Shown piece after piece: positions 1-9,735 of a stretch of DNA of 64,000 bases. This DNA comes from Inia geoffrensis (Eukaryota > Chordata > Mammalia > Artiodactyla > Iniidae). The notes beneath the pieces are model-generated. The model ran no database searches. It was not told the origin of the DNA and worked only from the letters and a program-made list of their open reading frames with translations. Numbering within the stretch: position 1 is the stretch's first letter; each line of letters begins with the position of its first letter. The stretch is from assembly GCA_036417435.1 (NCBI GenBank), contig CM070903.1:4573501-4637500 (forward strand), read 5' to 3'. The position numbers and the translations under genes were made by a program.

Positions 1-772
1 CTCCAGGAGAACCAGCGGCTGGAGGGGAGCCACTGGTCGTAGGGGGCAGTGGAGAACTTAACACAGAATTCTAAGACTTTGTTCCTGAGGGAAATTTCAG
101 GAGCTATTCTAAGAAGGAAATAAGAGCTTTTACTGTTAAAAAAAAAAAAAAAATGCAAGTGGAGCTCAAAAAAGAATTCTTGGAGATAAAGACATAATTT
201 TTGAGAATAAAAGAAAAACTCGTAGAGGCAGTGCATGGCAAAAGGGACGGAGCTGAAATCTGAGGTGTAAATGAGCGGCTCAGTGTAGGTCAGGGAATGG
301 TTGGCAGCCCCAGAGTAAAGAGATGAAGAGGTGGGGACCACGAAGGGATAGATTTATGGGAAAGGGAATCTAGGGGACTTTTACTTTCATGTCACAAGTT
401 TCAGGAAGGTAGAACTGAGGTGATGGAGAAGCAAAGACCAAAGATACAAACATTCCTTGAGCGAAAGACATCAGATCAAAAATCCTCACCAAATACTGGG
501 TGCAATTATTGAAAAGGACACCCAGGGATTTATGATAAAGAGGAAATTTTTAAACTGTCTGTCTGGCTGGCAGGGGAGTGTCTCCAGAAGACTGAATGGC
601 GGTAGAACAACCAATCCGAGGTGAACGGGGCTGGTCCCGGTGTGAGCAGCTTTTGTCAGGAAAGAGCTCTGTGCTCCAGGCCCCTCTGTCTTGTCACTAA
701 CCTTAAACTAGGCACCCCCATACTCTACTCATCTTAGACTGAAGTGCACTTTTCAAATCTTCTGTTCACGCA
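1..772. other. No recognised feature
   Basis: Mixed, mildly A-rich sequence with a 16-base A run near 138-153. I see no open frame of interest, no repeat family I can name and no promoter-like element. It may contain very old, unrecognisable repeat DNA. Confidence 0.5.
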
Positions 773-792
773 ATACTTTGCCTAGCTTTTGG

Positions 793-1017
793 TCTTCGTT
801 TTGGTTTTGGTTTTGTTTTTTTTGTGCGGTACGCGGGTCTCTCACTGTTGTGGCCTCTCCCGTTGCAGAGCACAGGCTCCGGACGTGCAGGCTCAGCGGC
901 CATGGCTCACGGGCCCAGCCGCTCCGTGGCGTGTGGGATCTTCCCGGACCGGGGCAGGAACCCGCGTCCCCTGCTTCGGCAGGCGGACTCTCAACCACTG
1001 CACCACCAGGAAAGCCC
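793..1017 (-). mobile_element. CHR-type SINE, short cetacean form
   Basis: The element reads on the minus strand: a tRNA-derived head ends at about 1017 and the A-rich tail (seen as T-rich sequence) lies at 793-826. It is flanked by a 19-base target-site duplication, TACTTTGCCTAGCTTTTGG at 774-792 and the same with one change at 1018-1036, which fixes both ends. The tail is broken by G residues, so it is not the youngest copy here. Open frames across it on both strands come from the SINE and are not genes. Confidence 0.93.
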
Positions 1018-1036
1018 TACTTTGCCTAACTTTTGG

Positions 1037-1254
1037 ATTCTTTCTGTAGATCAGAGAAGTAGAAATGAAGAATAAATAATTAACAGATGGCCAGATCTCT
1101 TCCCTAGCTTCCCCTTCAGTAGTCTCACGAACAAACTGTAGGAACAATGTAGCATCTAAAGAAAGACCACAAGGAGTCAACACAGTGGGGGATGGTGATC
1201 ACTCTGACCCCCCCATCTCAATGATTAACTGAGATTACTTCCGTTTCCCCCCGG
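1037..1254. other. No recognised feature
   Basis: Short unclassified spacer between two SINEs. The C-rich run near 1207-1213 is the only feature I see. Confidence 0.4.
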
Positions 1255-1567
1255 CTTTTTTCTTTCTTTCTTTCTTTTTGGCTGCGTTGGGTCTTCATTG
1301 CTGCGCACAGGCTTTTCTCTAGTTGTGGTGAGTGGGGTCTACTCTTCATTGAGGTGCGCTGGCTTCTCATTGCGGTGGCTTCTCTTGTTGCAGAGAGCAC
1401 GGGCTCTAGGCACGTGGGCTTCAGTAGTTGTGGCACGTGGGCTCAGTAGTTGTGGCTCACGGGCTTAGTTGCTCCGCAGCATGTGGGATCTTCCCGGACC
1501 AGGGCTTGAACCCGTGTCCCCTGCATTGGCAGGCAGATTCTTAACCACTGCGCCACCAGGGAAGCCC
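1255..1567 (-). mobile_element. CHR-type SINE, long form
   Basis: A minus-strand tRNA-derived SINE of the longer type. Its body retains AGTAGTTGTGGC-type repeats, equivalent to CACAACTACTGAG in the sense direction, that the short form lacks. Sense-strand head and box A/B equivalents lie at about 1500-1560. The tail at 1255-1279 is a (TTTC)n run. The neighbouring SINE downstream is a different subtype, so this is not a tandem duplication. Confidence 0.9.
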
Positions 1568-1584
1568 CCCCCACCCCGCCCCGC

Positions 1585-1779
1585 TTTTTTTAAAGATTTT
1601 TTCTGATGTGGACCATTCTTTAAAGTCTTTATTGAATCTGTTACAATATTGCTTCTGGTTTATGTTTTGGTTTTTTGGCCACAAGCCATGTGGGATCTTA
1701 GCTCCCCGACCAGGGGTCAAACCCGCACCCCCTGCATTGGAAGGTGAAGTCTTAACCACTGTGCCACCAGGGAAGTGCC
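1585..1779 (-). mobile_element. tRNA-derived SINE with distinct 3' tail
   Basis: The head, in sense orientation, is a CCCTGGTGGCACAGTGGTTA-like sequence near 1735-1779. The 3' part is not poly(A). It carries a unique tail, in sense an element with GAAGCAATATTGTAACAGA near 1635-1655. I recognise this combination as an artiodactyl/cetacean SINE variant (CHRL or Bov-tA-like) but cannot assign the subfamily. Confidence 0.8.
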
Positions 1780-1968
1780 CCCTTGTTTCCCTTTAAAAGC
1801 TTTCATGGCTGAGCACAATCTTCAGGGGTGGTTTTTGGGAGACACTGAGTCTACTGTCCACCCAGATTGCTGTCTTTCTGATTAAAAGCAAGCTTCCTTT
1901 CTACCTACCTTTGCGTCTCTCGAGGATTGATTTTTGAGTGGTAAACAGCTGGATCTGTCGGTAACACC
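1780..1968 (+). mobile_element. 3' part of an ERV LTR (tentative)
   Basis: The stretch contains a GATTAAAAGCAAGCTTCC polyadenylation-like segment near 1880-1898 and a U5-like end with AGCTGGATCTGTCGGTAACA near 1948-1967, a pattern seen at the 3' ends of class I endogenous retrovirus LTRs. No primer-binding site or internal region could be followed afterwards. The 5' part of the LTR is missing or displaced by the SINEs. It is a solo, truncated relic with no coding capacity. Confidence 0.4.
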
Positions 1969-2306
1969 AGGATTCTCTTTCCTTTGGGAGGGAACGGGGA
2001 GTGTGGTGTGCCTTCCTGTGCCACTTCTGAAAAAGATCTTACTCATGAAATACATCAACCAAACGGAAAAAATGAATTAGAAGGAGAAATTCAAGAAAAG
2101 GAAGGCGCAGTGTATAAGAGACAGTGACCAGTGATACAGTAAAGCTCAGAGCTGAATCTGAACAGCTGTCAAGAATAGGACTGAAAGGCTTAACGCAATT
2201 GTTGAGGAAGGATTCTTGAAGCAGAGGAGGCAGGACATGAAAAAATAAAACTGCTCAACAACCGAGAGTCCAACGTCCTGATTATTTCGCCAAGCTCTTT
2301 CATTTA
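1969..2306. other. No recognised feature
   Basis: Purine-rich, mixed sequence with no repeat family or credible reading frame that I can identify. Confidence 0.4.
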
Positions 2307-2395
2307 GGCGGGGAGGGGTAGGGCGGGGGTGAGGGGGAAGGGGTCTAGCCTGGGTTAGGGTGGGGATGGTGGGAGGGGGTGTGGGAAGGGTTACT
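2307..2395 (+). repeat. G-rich tract with quadruplex potential
   Basis: The plus strand holds at least nine runs of three to five G separated by one to several bases, in two blocks (about 2307-2343 and 2351-2390). This satisfies the simple four-run G-quadruplex pattern several times over. It lies outside any recognised repeat. No promoter or exon is evident beside it. Confidence 0.7.
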
Positions 2396-2740
2396 TGAGG
2401 AGAGAGGGGAGATGCCCCGGGTCCCACAATAAGGACTGAATCCTGACGCAGGATTCTCTACTGTGTCCCATCTTCACACTGCGTTACCTTCCTTATCTGT
2501 ACAATGGGAGAGAAAACCCACTTCACTGGAGACGATGAAATTAGTACATAACAAATGCCAATCACTTCATCCAGAGCTAGCACATTTTAATTGCTCGATA
2601 GTCACTAGCTTTTATTTTAATGAATAACAATGATTATTATTATTGATGTGATAGAAAAATACAGGTTCAACCATGTTTAAACTTTTTTTTTTTAATTTAA
2701 AAACGTAGAACTTCATTTATGCCATTATAAAAACTTACCA

Positions 2741-2949
2741 GGGCTTCCCTGGCGGCGCAGTGGTTGAGAGTCCGCCTGCCGATGCAGGGGACGTGGGTTC
2801 GTGCCCCCGTCCGGGAAGATCCCACATGCCGTGGAGCGGCTGGGCCCATGAGCCGTGGCCACTGAGCCTGCGCGTCCGGAGCCTGTGCTCTGCAACGGGA
2901 GAGGCCACAACAGTGAGTGGGCCGCGTACCGCAAAAGAAAAAAAAAAAA
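2741..2949 (+). mobile_element. CHR-type SINE, short cetacean form
   Basis: Complete from a GGGCTTCCCTGGCGGCGCAG head to a short A-rich tail at about 2934-2949. A short duplication, TTACCAG, is present at 2735-2741 and 2950-2956. The box B equivalent reads GGGTTCGTGCC. Local CpG decay (for example CCGTGG for CCGCGG) suggests intermediate age. Confidence 0.92.
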
Positions 2950-2956
2950 TTACCAG

Positions 2957-3664
2957 AAACCCTTTCAACGTATACTCTGGGTTTGGAATACTGACACTCC
3001 TGCCCTGGTGACAAACCTGTGCCCCATGGCGTCCTGTGGAGGAAATCCCTTTCTAAAGACCTGGGGCAGGCGGGTGTGTTGCCCTGTCCCTGAGTGAGCC
3101 AAGGCAGGTGGACCCGGCCAGGCTGGCTGGCTTGGGTTGGGTCTGGAGGATGGCGTTTGTTTGCTTTTCTCTGGGAGGTTGGGGCCTCTCCCTCTCAGGT
3201 GGATGGGGGCTGAGCCTACAGCCAACAAGAAAGTACCTGAAAAAGCAAGTCACAGGAGACTTCTGCCTCCGGGCAAAGAGCAGGATGTGGACCTGTGTAC
3301 AGAGTGAGAAGGTAACTTTTTGTTTTTAGGCCACAAGAATAGGATTTGAGTCACAAGCCAGCAGTGTACTCAGGAGCTCCCTTCAGCCAGCCAAACTCCT
3401 GCAAAGGGCCTTACTTCCCTGCATGAAGAGGAGAAAAGGTCAAGAGTGACCTCTCCCACACACCTGGGGGCCAGGTGTTCTCACCTGGGTTACCCTCCCG
3501 TAAGAGTCACTCAGGGGTTTGGGTCAGGGAGGGTGGATCCAGAGCTCTCGGTACTGGACTTCCGGGCTTCCTGGGGGCTTGGGGAATGAGGACCTCTGGC
3601 GAAACTTATCTTCCTGGGAAGTGTTTAAAGCCAGACAATCACCATTATAATAATTCCTATTCAT
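2957..3664. other. No recognised feature
   Basis: About 700 bases of moderately GC-rich sequence. No repeat, exon-like frame or RNA gene could be supported. Confidence 0.45.
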
Positions 3665-3835
3665 CAGCCGCCATATGCCAGGCTCTTACACACTTTATCT
3701 CATTGAATCCTTAAGCAGCAGTGGGCAGTGAACATTATCACCCCCAGTTTACAGGTGAGGCAATGGAGACCCCGACAAGTTAAGGAACTTGCCACATGGC
3801 AGGTGGAGAGGATGCTGGTCCCCAGGCTGGAGTAA
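3665..3835 (-). mobile_element. MIR SINE, antisense
   Basis: A recognisable MIR core read in reverse: ATGCCAGGCTCTTACACACT, then a TCTCATTGAATCCTTA segment, then CAGTTTACAGGTGAGGCAAT and TTAAGGAACTTGCC. These follow in the usual antisense order of the mammalian-wide interspersed repeat. Divergence is heavy, as expected for this pre-eutherian family. Confidence 0.85.
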
Positions 3836-3845
3836 CGGATTCACC

Positions 3846-4684
3846 GCATAGCTTCAGGAAGAATTTGAGGGCAATATATTTCCTTAGGCTTTTCTTTCAT
3901 CAGTACCTGCAGATTACTTCCATCTGAGTGAAGCTTTTATCTGGTTTTGAAAGAAACTACTGTTAACGCATCTGTAGTTTATCAGGGTGTCGTGGAGCTA
4001 AGCTCTCCCCACCTCCACCCCGTGAAATGGAAGCAACCTTGCCTTATCGGGACTTGAAGGCTGGTGGCTTTCTATTTACAAATGAGGGTGGTGAACTTGC
4101 CTTTCTGCTTGGGGATGTGATGGCTGCAACGGCTTTCTTTTTCCAGCTCTTTGCGATGACCTTGGGCTGGGGCATTTTGTACTCGAAGCTCAAGGCTAAA
4201 TAAATAAGCTCTTATCCTTGAGTCTTGTTTTCACCACATCGGACATTGAACTTGATGGACTCCCTTGACGAAAACCAGGCATGAACCCTAGGGACGATCT
4301 TGCACAACCCAGGAAGGACAATCAAGGGTATGAAAATGATCTTTGGCTCCGAGCCCCAGAAGGGAGTTGGTGAGTTCTCAGGTCCCATCTGACCTGGGCC
4401 CTCAAAAGCGTTTGATTCAGGCCTGACCTTTCCACCTTCACTCTTTTTTCTACTGACCTCTCCGCCATCTCTGCCCCGCTTTTCCTCTATTCTCCCTGTT
4501 CTCTCCTTCTCAGGTTCTAGCTCCTCCCTCCCCAACCCTTCAGTGTTGGAGATCCCGGGGTACCATCCTTGGTCTGCTCCTGTGTTCTTGGGGTCTCACC
4601 CAGATTGTGGCTTGAAGTATCACGTGAGTTTTCAGTATCAGCTCAGCCCTTTCCTTGACTCCCAACACTAGGGCCCCAGGGCCT
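3846..4684. other. No recognised feature
   Basis: Unclassified sequence, pyrimidine-rich around 4430-4530. The last part, from about 4560, may already belong to the L2 that follows but is too diverged to claim. Confidence 0.4.
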
Positions 4685-5779
4685 CTGCCTCCTTGACAAC
4701 GCACTGGGATTTTTAATAGACCTCCCAAGTTCAACATGATCAAAACGAATTTCTGCTTTATTACCCTTCCCCTCCATCCCTCCCCCAAACCGTCTACATG
4801 CTGTGCTCTCCACCTCAGTTAATATCCCGCCCATTCTTCTAGGTGTTCAGAACACAACTTCAGGAGACACTCTTGATTTTGCTTTCCCTCACACCCCACG
4901 TGCACGCATCAGGAATCATCTGACTCCACCTTCAAAATTTATGAGAAACTGACCACCCACTTCGCATTCCTCCACTGCTCCCTGGTCTGGGCCACCATCA
5001 TCTCCCACCTGCCCTAGCCTCCCAGCTGGTCTCCTGGCTGTCACACCTGTCCTCGTAGTCTGTTCTCTGCCCAGCTGCCACAGTGACCTTGTTAAAATAT
5101 GTCACATCGTGTCACTCCTCTGTTCAAACTCCTGTAATGGTTCCCAGGGGCTCACGTCTTGCAGTGACTTGCGAGGCCCTCTGGGACGGCCCCTCTTCCT
5201 GGAACCCTCAGGGCATCCAGCCTCATTGCTATTCCAGGGAATGCTCAGATGTGCTGCACCCTTAGGGCTCTTTGTTGCCTGTTCCTTCTGGAGTGTTCTC
5301 CCTCTGGACAGCTTCACACTGCATGCCCTCACTTCCTTCAAGCCCTTGCTCAGAGGCTACCTCTCTATTCCCAGTCACAACCACCCCCTTCTCCCCAGAC
5401 TGGCCCAGGTGCTCCCTGCCCCTTGCCTGCCTCTACTGTTTTGTCTTCCAGCCTTCCTTTCTCTTCCCTCCCTCCCCTCCCCTTCCTCTCTCCCTCCCTC
5501 CATCCCTCCTTCAGTTCCTCCCTCCCTCCCTTCCTTCCTTCCTTCCTCCCTCCTTCTTTCTCTCTTCCCATAGCACTTGTCACTTTATAACAAACCAGAC
5601 AAGTGAGTCACTCATTCTGTTTGCTCTTTACTGCTCACTGTCTATCTCCCTGCATACCCCCGTCCCACCGCTCATAAACTCCACATGGGCAGCAATCTTT
5701 GCCTATTTTGTTTGTTAACACATCTCAAATGCCTAGGACAGAGGTTGGCATGCTGTAAGTACTCAGTGCATATTTGCAG
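4685..5779 (+). mobile_element. L2 LINE, 3' third
   Basis: The plus strand follows the L2 consensus order: CAAGTTCAACATGATCAAAA, CACCTTCAAAATTTATGAGA, GGGCCACCATCATCTCCCAC, then a GTCACTCCTCTGTTCAAACTC segment, then the 3' UTR (ATAGCACTTGTCACTTTATA, ATGCCTAGGACAGAGGTTGG) and the end near 5779. This covers the C-terminal part of the reverse-transcriptase ORF plus the 3' UTR. The reading frame is destroyed. A large polypyrimidine expansion interrupts it and a GGAA array extends its 3' end. Confidence 0.85.
5450..5569 (+). repeat. Polypyrimidine tract, (TTCC/TCCC)n
   Basis: About 120 bases almost purely C and T, made of TTCC, TCCC and CTTT units, within the L2. Reading frames that run through it encode only Pro/Ser/Leu/Phe repeats and are artefacts of the tract. 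Such mirror-symmetric tracts can form triplex (H-DNA) structures. Confidence 0.95.
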
Positions 5780-5840
5780 GAGGAAGGAAGGAAGGGAGGA
5801 AGCAAGAAAGGAAGGAAGGAAGGAAGGAGGGAAGGAAAGA
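5779..5840 (+). repeat. (GGAA)n microsatellite
   Basis: Roughly 60 purine bases of GGAA/GGAG units directly at the L2 3' end, where the consensus would carry its short tail repeat. It was probably seeded by that tail. GGAA arrays can bind ETS factors, but nothing nearby shows a regulatory use. Confidence 0.95.
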
Positions 5841-6188
5841 ATTGAAGGAATCCCACAATTGCCCCCAGGGCCCCTCTTCCTTCCTAGAGTCCCAGCAGGT
5901 CCTACAGCCTGGGTAGCCCTTACAAATTCTCCTGGCTGATGTGGTTCCTGCCGCCGTGGGGCTGCACACGGCGCACTGCTGGGGTCACCTCTGCTCTGCT
6001 GGCCACTCTCCAGTGACATTGCTCTCGTGAGTGGGAGGCTGTGTTAGGTCCTAGCTGAGCTGAATTGTCTACTAAGCTATGAAAATGGCGGTGCCTTGGG
6101 CCCAAGACATGTGGTTGTAACCCACTCTTCATCTTCTCCTGGGCGGGAGACATTCCGGGTGCAGACCAAAAGAAACATCTATCAGAGG
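5841..6188. other. No recognised feature
   Basis: Unclassified, moderately GC-rich spacer between the L2 tail and an L1 3' end. Confidence 0.4.
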
Positions 6189-6197
6189 AAGGCTAGA

Positions 6198-6357
6198 CGT
6201 AAACAACAAAGTCCTACTGTATGGCACAGGGAGCTATACTCAATATCTTGTAATAAACTATAATGGAAACGATGTATAACAATTACTTTGCGGCATACCA
6301 GAAACTAACACAACATTGTAAATCAACTAGACTTCAATAAGAATAAATATTAAAGGA
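6198..6357 (+). mobile_element. L1 3' end, 5'-truncated
   Basis: The sequence contains GGCACAGGGAGCTATACTCA and AACACAACATTGTAAATCAA, then a TTCAATAA-containing end. This is the 3' UTR signature of ungulate/cetacean L1s. A 9-base duplication with one mismatch, AAGGCTAGA at 6189-6197 and AAAGCTAGA at 6358-6366, frames a severely truncated insertion of about 160 bases. Confidence 0.85.
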
Positions 6358-6366
6358 AAAGCTAGA

Positions 6367-6654
6367 AGGACAAGCTGAGGACATCAAAATTCTTGTTTGG
6401 TTTCTGCCGATACTGACAAGAATATCCTAGTAAATAAAACTTTAATTAAAAATGATGTCATGAGGGTTTAAGTCACTTTCAAGTGAGTGGGCACTGAAGC
6501 TTCTAATTTTTGGCAAAAGATTGATGAGATAATTTTTCACCATTTCTGTCACTAAATATTTAGGATATATATAACTTATCTTACACATGTCATGTAAACC
6601 CAGTTGATTCCCAGAATATATGTATGTTAAACACTTTTCTAAGGCATGATTCTT
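6367..6654. other. No recognised feature
   Basis: AT-rich sequence without a recognised repeat. It may be the remains of older LINE DNA. Confidence 0.35.
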
Positions 6655-6916
6655 TTAAGGCCATTTATTTCTTACTACACCTATTTCCCATGTTATATAG
6701 TTTTGCGCTAAAATGTCTTTACAAAAGTCATTGTGATATGTTCCCTTTATACCAACTTTAATGAGAGTTTTTGTCATGAATGGATGTTGAATTTTGTCAA
6801 ATGCTTTTTCCATGTCCATTGAAATGATCATGTGGTTTTTATCCTTCCTTTTGTTAGTGTGGTGTATCACACTGATGGATTTGCAGATATCGAACCATCT
6901 TTGCATCCCTGGAATA
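6655..6916 (-). mobile_element. L1 ORF2 reverse-transcriptase fragment
   Basis: Translating the minus strand gives an L1 reverse-transcriptase segment with the signature [20 protein letters not shown], the region around the first catalytic aspartate motif of L1 ORF2. It is preceded by a [12 protein letters not shown] stretch. Upstream and downstream ORF2 parts are absent, so it is a pseudogene fragment of less than a tenth of ORF2. It abuts an AT microsatellite and an L1 3' end in the opposite orientation. Confidence 0.85.
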
Positions 6917-6960
6917 AGTAAATAAATAAATATATACATATATATATATGTATATATATG
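6917..6960. repeat. AT-rich microsatellite at an L1 junction
   Basis: (TAAA)n followed by (TA)n with occasional C and G, placed exactly between the antisense ORF2 piece and the sense L1 3' piece. It can pair with itself as a cruciform. Confidence 0.9.
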
Positions 6961-7408
6961 CACAATGGAATATTACTCAGCCATAAAAATGAATGAAATT
7001 CTGCCATTTACAACAACATGGATGGACCTAGAGGGTATTATGCTTAGTAAAATAAGTCAGACAGAGAAAGACAAATACCTTATGTTACCACATATGGAAT
7101 CTAAAAAAAATAAAACAAACAAATGAATATAACAAAACAGAAGCAGACACAGACATAGAGAACAAACTGGTGGCTCCCAGTGGGGAGAGGGAAGAGAGGA
7201 GGGGCAAGATAGGGGTAGGGGATTAAAAGGTATAAAATACTATCTATAAAATAAATAAACTACAAGCGTATGTCGTACAGCACAGGGAACATAGCCAATA
7301 TCTGATAACAACTTTAAATGGCGTATAATCTATAAAAACTTTGAATCACTACGTTGTACATCTGAAACTAATATAATATTGTAAGTCAGTTATACTTCAG
7401 TAAAAAAG
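6961..7408 (+). mobile_element. L1 ORF2 end and 3' UTR
   Basis: It begins with ACAATGGAATATTACTCAGC and continues through ACATGGATGGACCTAGAG and GTCAGACAGAGAAAGACA, then a GGTGGCTCCCAGTGGGGAGA-like segment. It ends with AATATAATATTGTAAGTCAG and a TTCAGTAAAAAA tail. This is the familiar order of the L1 3' end. Divergence is moderate. See the finding on its inverted partner. Confidence 0.85.
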
Positions 7409-7673
7409 AAAGTCACTGTGTTGTTTGGGAGCTCAGATTCATAAACTCTGAAATACTGTTAACGTGAGTAGATGTGGATATGGACATAGTACATGGTTTT
7501 CAATTCTACTTCTAGCCAGAGACAACACAGTAAGATGTTGCATTTGGCCCCAGCTCTATATGCTGGGAAATTCTGTTGGGGAGGAAATCAAAGAGGAAAA
7601 TGGAAACATGTTACATTGTGCTTGGAGCCATGTGTGGTCTGGTTACCTTTCCCATATGTGTTCTGGCCGGTCC
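7409..7673. other. No recognised feature
   Basis: Unclassified spacer between the L1 tail and a large polypyrimidine tract. Confidence 0.35.
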
Positions 7674-7839
7674 CCTCTCTTTCCTTCTTTCCTTCTCCCT
7701 TTCTTTTTCTCTCTTCCTCCCTCCCTCCCTCCCTCCCTCCCTCCCTCCCTTCCTTCCTTTCTCTCTTTCTCTGTCTTCCTCCCTCCCTTTCTCTCTTTGT
7801 CTCTCTCTCTCTTCTTCCCTCCCTTCCTTCTTCCCTTTG
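7674..7839 (+). repeat. Polypyrimidine tract, (TCCC)n core
   Basis: About 165 bases of almost only C and T, with a clean (TCCC) array near 7722-7750 flanked by TTCC, TTTC and TC units. Six-frame translations through it give only low-complexity proteins. The length suggests it is polymorphic. Confidence 0.95.
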
Positions 7840-7970
7840 AACTTGTTGCTTTCTGAGGTTCACTTTCATGGGTATCTTCTATCAACCAGGCCGACTGACC
7901 CTGGAACCTCAGGACCAAGCATCTGAAGTAGAGCAGAGAACCTGCCCAGGAGACGAGCTTGGGCGGCTGG

Positions 7971-8110
7971 TTAACATTTATTGGGAACTCACTGTGTACA
8001 CAGGTATAGACACTTTACTTTTATTAAGTTGTTTATAAACAATCAACCCTGTTTCACAGAAGCAGAAACTAGGGTGCAAAGCGGTTAGGGCAGTAGCCTG
8101 GAGAGTAAGT
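7971..8110 (-). mobile_element. MIR SINE, antisense
   Basis: It carries TTAACATTTATTGGGAACTC near its start and CTGTTTCACAGAAGCAGAAA further on, the antisense order of MIR. It is diverged and shortened at both ends. Confidence 0.7.
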
Positions 8111-8631
8111 GGGGGGGTAGGTAACTGGGATGAGATGATTTTTCATTTGAGAGTATTTTGCAAAATGTAAAACCCTATACAAACCTAAAGGAAGCCTCAG
8201 GGCTTTGTTACTTGTGCGTCTCTAGAGGAGAGGAAGGATAGATTACTCCAATGCCTGAATAAAATATTTTACTGCAAGAATATTTTACAATATTAAAATA
8301 AGAATATTGCAGGGCACAGTTAACAATATCATTAAGGGCTTCAGTGGCAACTCTTTGGAGCTCTGGCTGCCTGATAGGAGCTTTACATACATCTTAACTC
8401 TCACATCATCATGTCTTATGGTGAGGAGATCTGGGATCTGGGGTCAGTTACCCACCAACCAGTACTCACCTCCCTGCATCTGGTTGCCCAGAGTGAGCTG
8501 GGTGGGCTTTCCTGACAGCAGTTCAAACAGCGCTCTGCCCATCCTCCTGTTTGGGGAGTACCAACAAGTCCTAACGCACTTGGAAGGTTCCCAGACCACC
8601 CCAGTCCACAGTGACCCCTGCCCTCTGCCAT
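8111..8631. other. No recognised feature
   Basis: The stretch TTTACATACATCTTAACTCT near 8382-8401 is faintly MIR-like, but too short to call. Nothing else is recognised. Confidence 0.35.
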
Positions 8632-8802
8632 CACACACACTGCATATGGCACACACACACACAAACACACACACACACACACCCTACACACACACACACA
8701 CACCCTACACACGCACACACCCTACACACACACATACACCCTACACACACACACACACACACCCTACACACGCACACACCCTACACACACACACATGCAC
8801 CC

Positions 8803-8836
<34 letters not shown>
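8632..8836 (+). repeat. Compound (AC)n / CCCTACAC minisatellite
   Basis: About 205 bases of ACAC repeats interrupted by CCCTACAC or CCCTATAC at irregular 20-45 base spacing, closing with about 28 bases of uninterrupted CA. The interruptions are themselves repeated, so the locus grew by higher-order duplication and not by simple slippage alone. Alternating purine-pyrimidine sequence favours Z-DNA. ORFs reading THTHTP and similar are artefacts. Confidence 0.97.
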
Positions 8837-8837
<1 letters not shown>

Positions 8838-9680
8838 GCAAACAGACCACCTATTGATGGCTCATAATCCACAAGCCCCTGGGCATCTGCTCTCGTGGGC
8901 GAAGGTTTCTCCTGGGCCTGCCCAGCACTCTGACTCCAGACAAACTCCTCTAGAACAAAAAAAGAGGGTTCTGCCCAGAGCATCAGCAGAGATGGGCTGC
9001 TGTGAACATCTCCGGGCACTGGGGATGTGGTTTGGAGCCCAAGGGTCCTAATCTTGGGGGACTCTGCAGGCTCTCCGGGGGGACAGTCCCCTGAGAAGCC
9101 GTGTACTTGCCCTGCAGAGGAGGGGTTCAGTCACAGCCCCCTCTGTGCCCTGACCCCTGTCCCCTCTCCACATACCCCCTTCCAGCCAAGGCAGCTCAGT
9201 CAGGGAACTTGCGTTGGCTGAGTTCCCTGTGTGTGAGGAAGATGAACAGTGTTGCTTATCCCATGATAGGAATTTATAAACCTGGGAGCATATTGTGTCT
9301 GCAAATAGTTCTCTTTCCTGATCAATTGACAGAGGTTTGGAAGATCCCACGAGCTTGGCAGTTCTCACCCATCAGCAGCACCTTCTCTTAAGCATGTAGG
9401 TTTGGGCTCTAGGGCAGAAGGGATTAACCTGGGTCTTGTCTGCAATCCACTTTCACAACTGAAGAAATCGTTGAAAACATTTCAAGTGACACCTGGGCCG
9501 GTTTATAATCACGTCCCTCTTGGGAAATCCCTTGGGGGTAAATGCTCACTTTCTCCAGGGCCCCCTGCTTATGTGGGCAGGGAGATTGTGCCCAGGGTTC
9601 CTTTTAAGAATATAAATGTGGATTTCAGATCCATTGGAATCCGTTCAGTCCCTGGTTGATTTTTCCTCTCCCTGAATCAA
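8837..9680. other. No recognised feature
   Basis: About 840 bases of unclassified sequence with several 60-110 codon chance frames and no recognised domain. Confidence 0.45.
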
Positions 9681-9735
9681 ACTTTTTTTTTTTTTCCTGT
9701 CTAGAATATTTGGGAAAAAAAAAAAAAAAAAAAAG
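9681..9735. repeat. Facing poly(T) and poly(A) runs
   Basis: A run of about 13 T is followed about 20 bases later by a run of about 20 A. I cannot attach either run to a SINE or L1 body. They may be the remnant tails of small insertions or simple slippage. Together they form an A/T inverted repeat. Confidence 0.8.

Noticed and set aside
5109..5718. ORFs of 113-154 codons with Pro/Ser/Leu runs
   Set aside because: They read through L2 relic sequence and its polypyrimidine expansion and are not protein genes.
6655..6963. 102-codon reverse-transcriptase ORF as a live gene
   Set aside because: It covers a small part of L1 ORF2, starts in an AT repeat and lacks the remaining catalytic blocks, so it is a fossil fragment.
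8611..9051. THTHTP-rich and CVCVCV-rich ORFs
   Set aside because: They are translations of the CA minisatellite.
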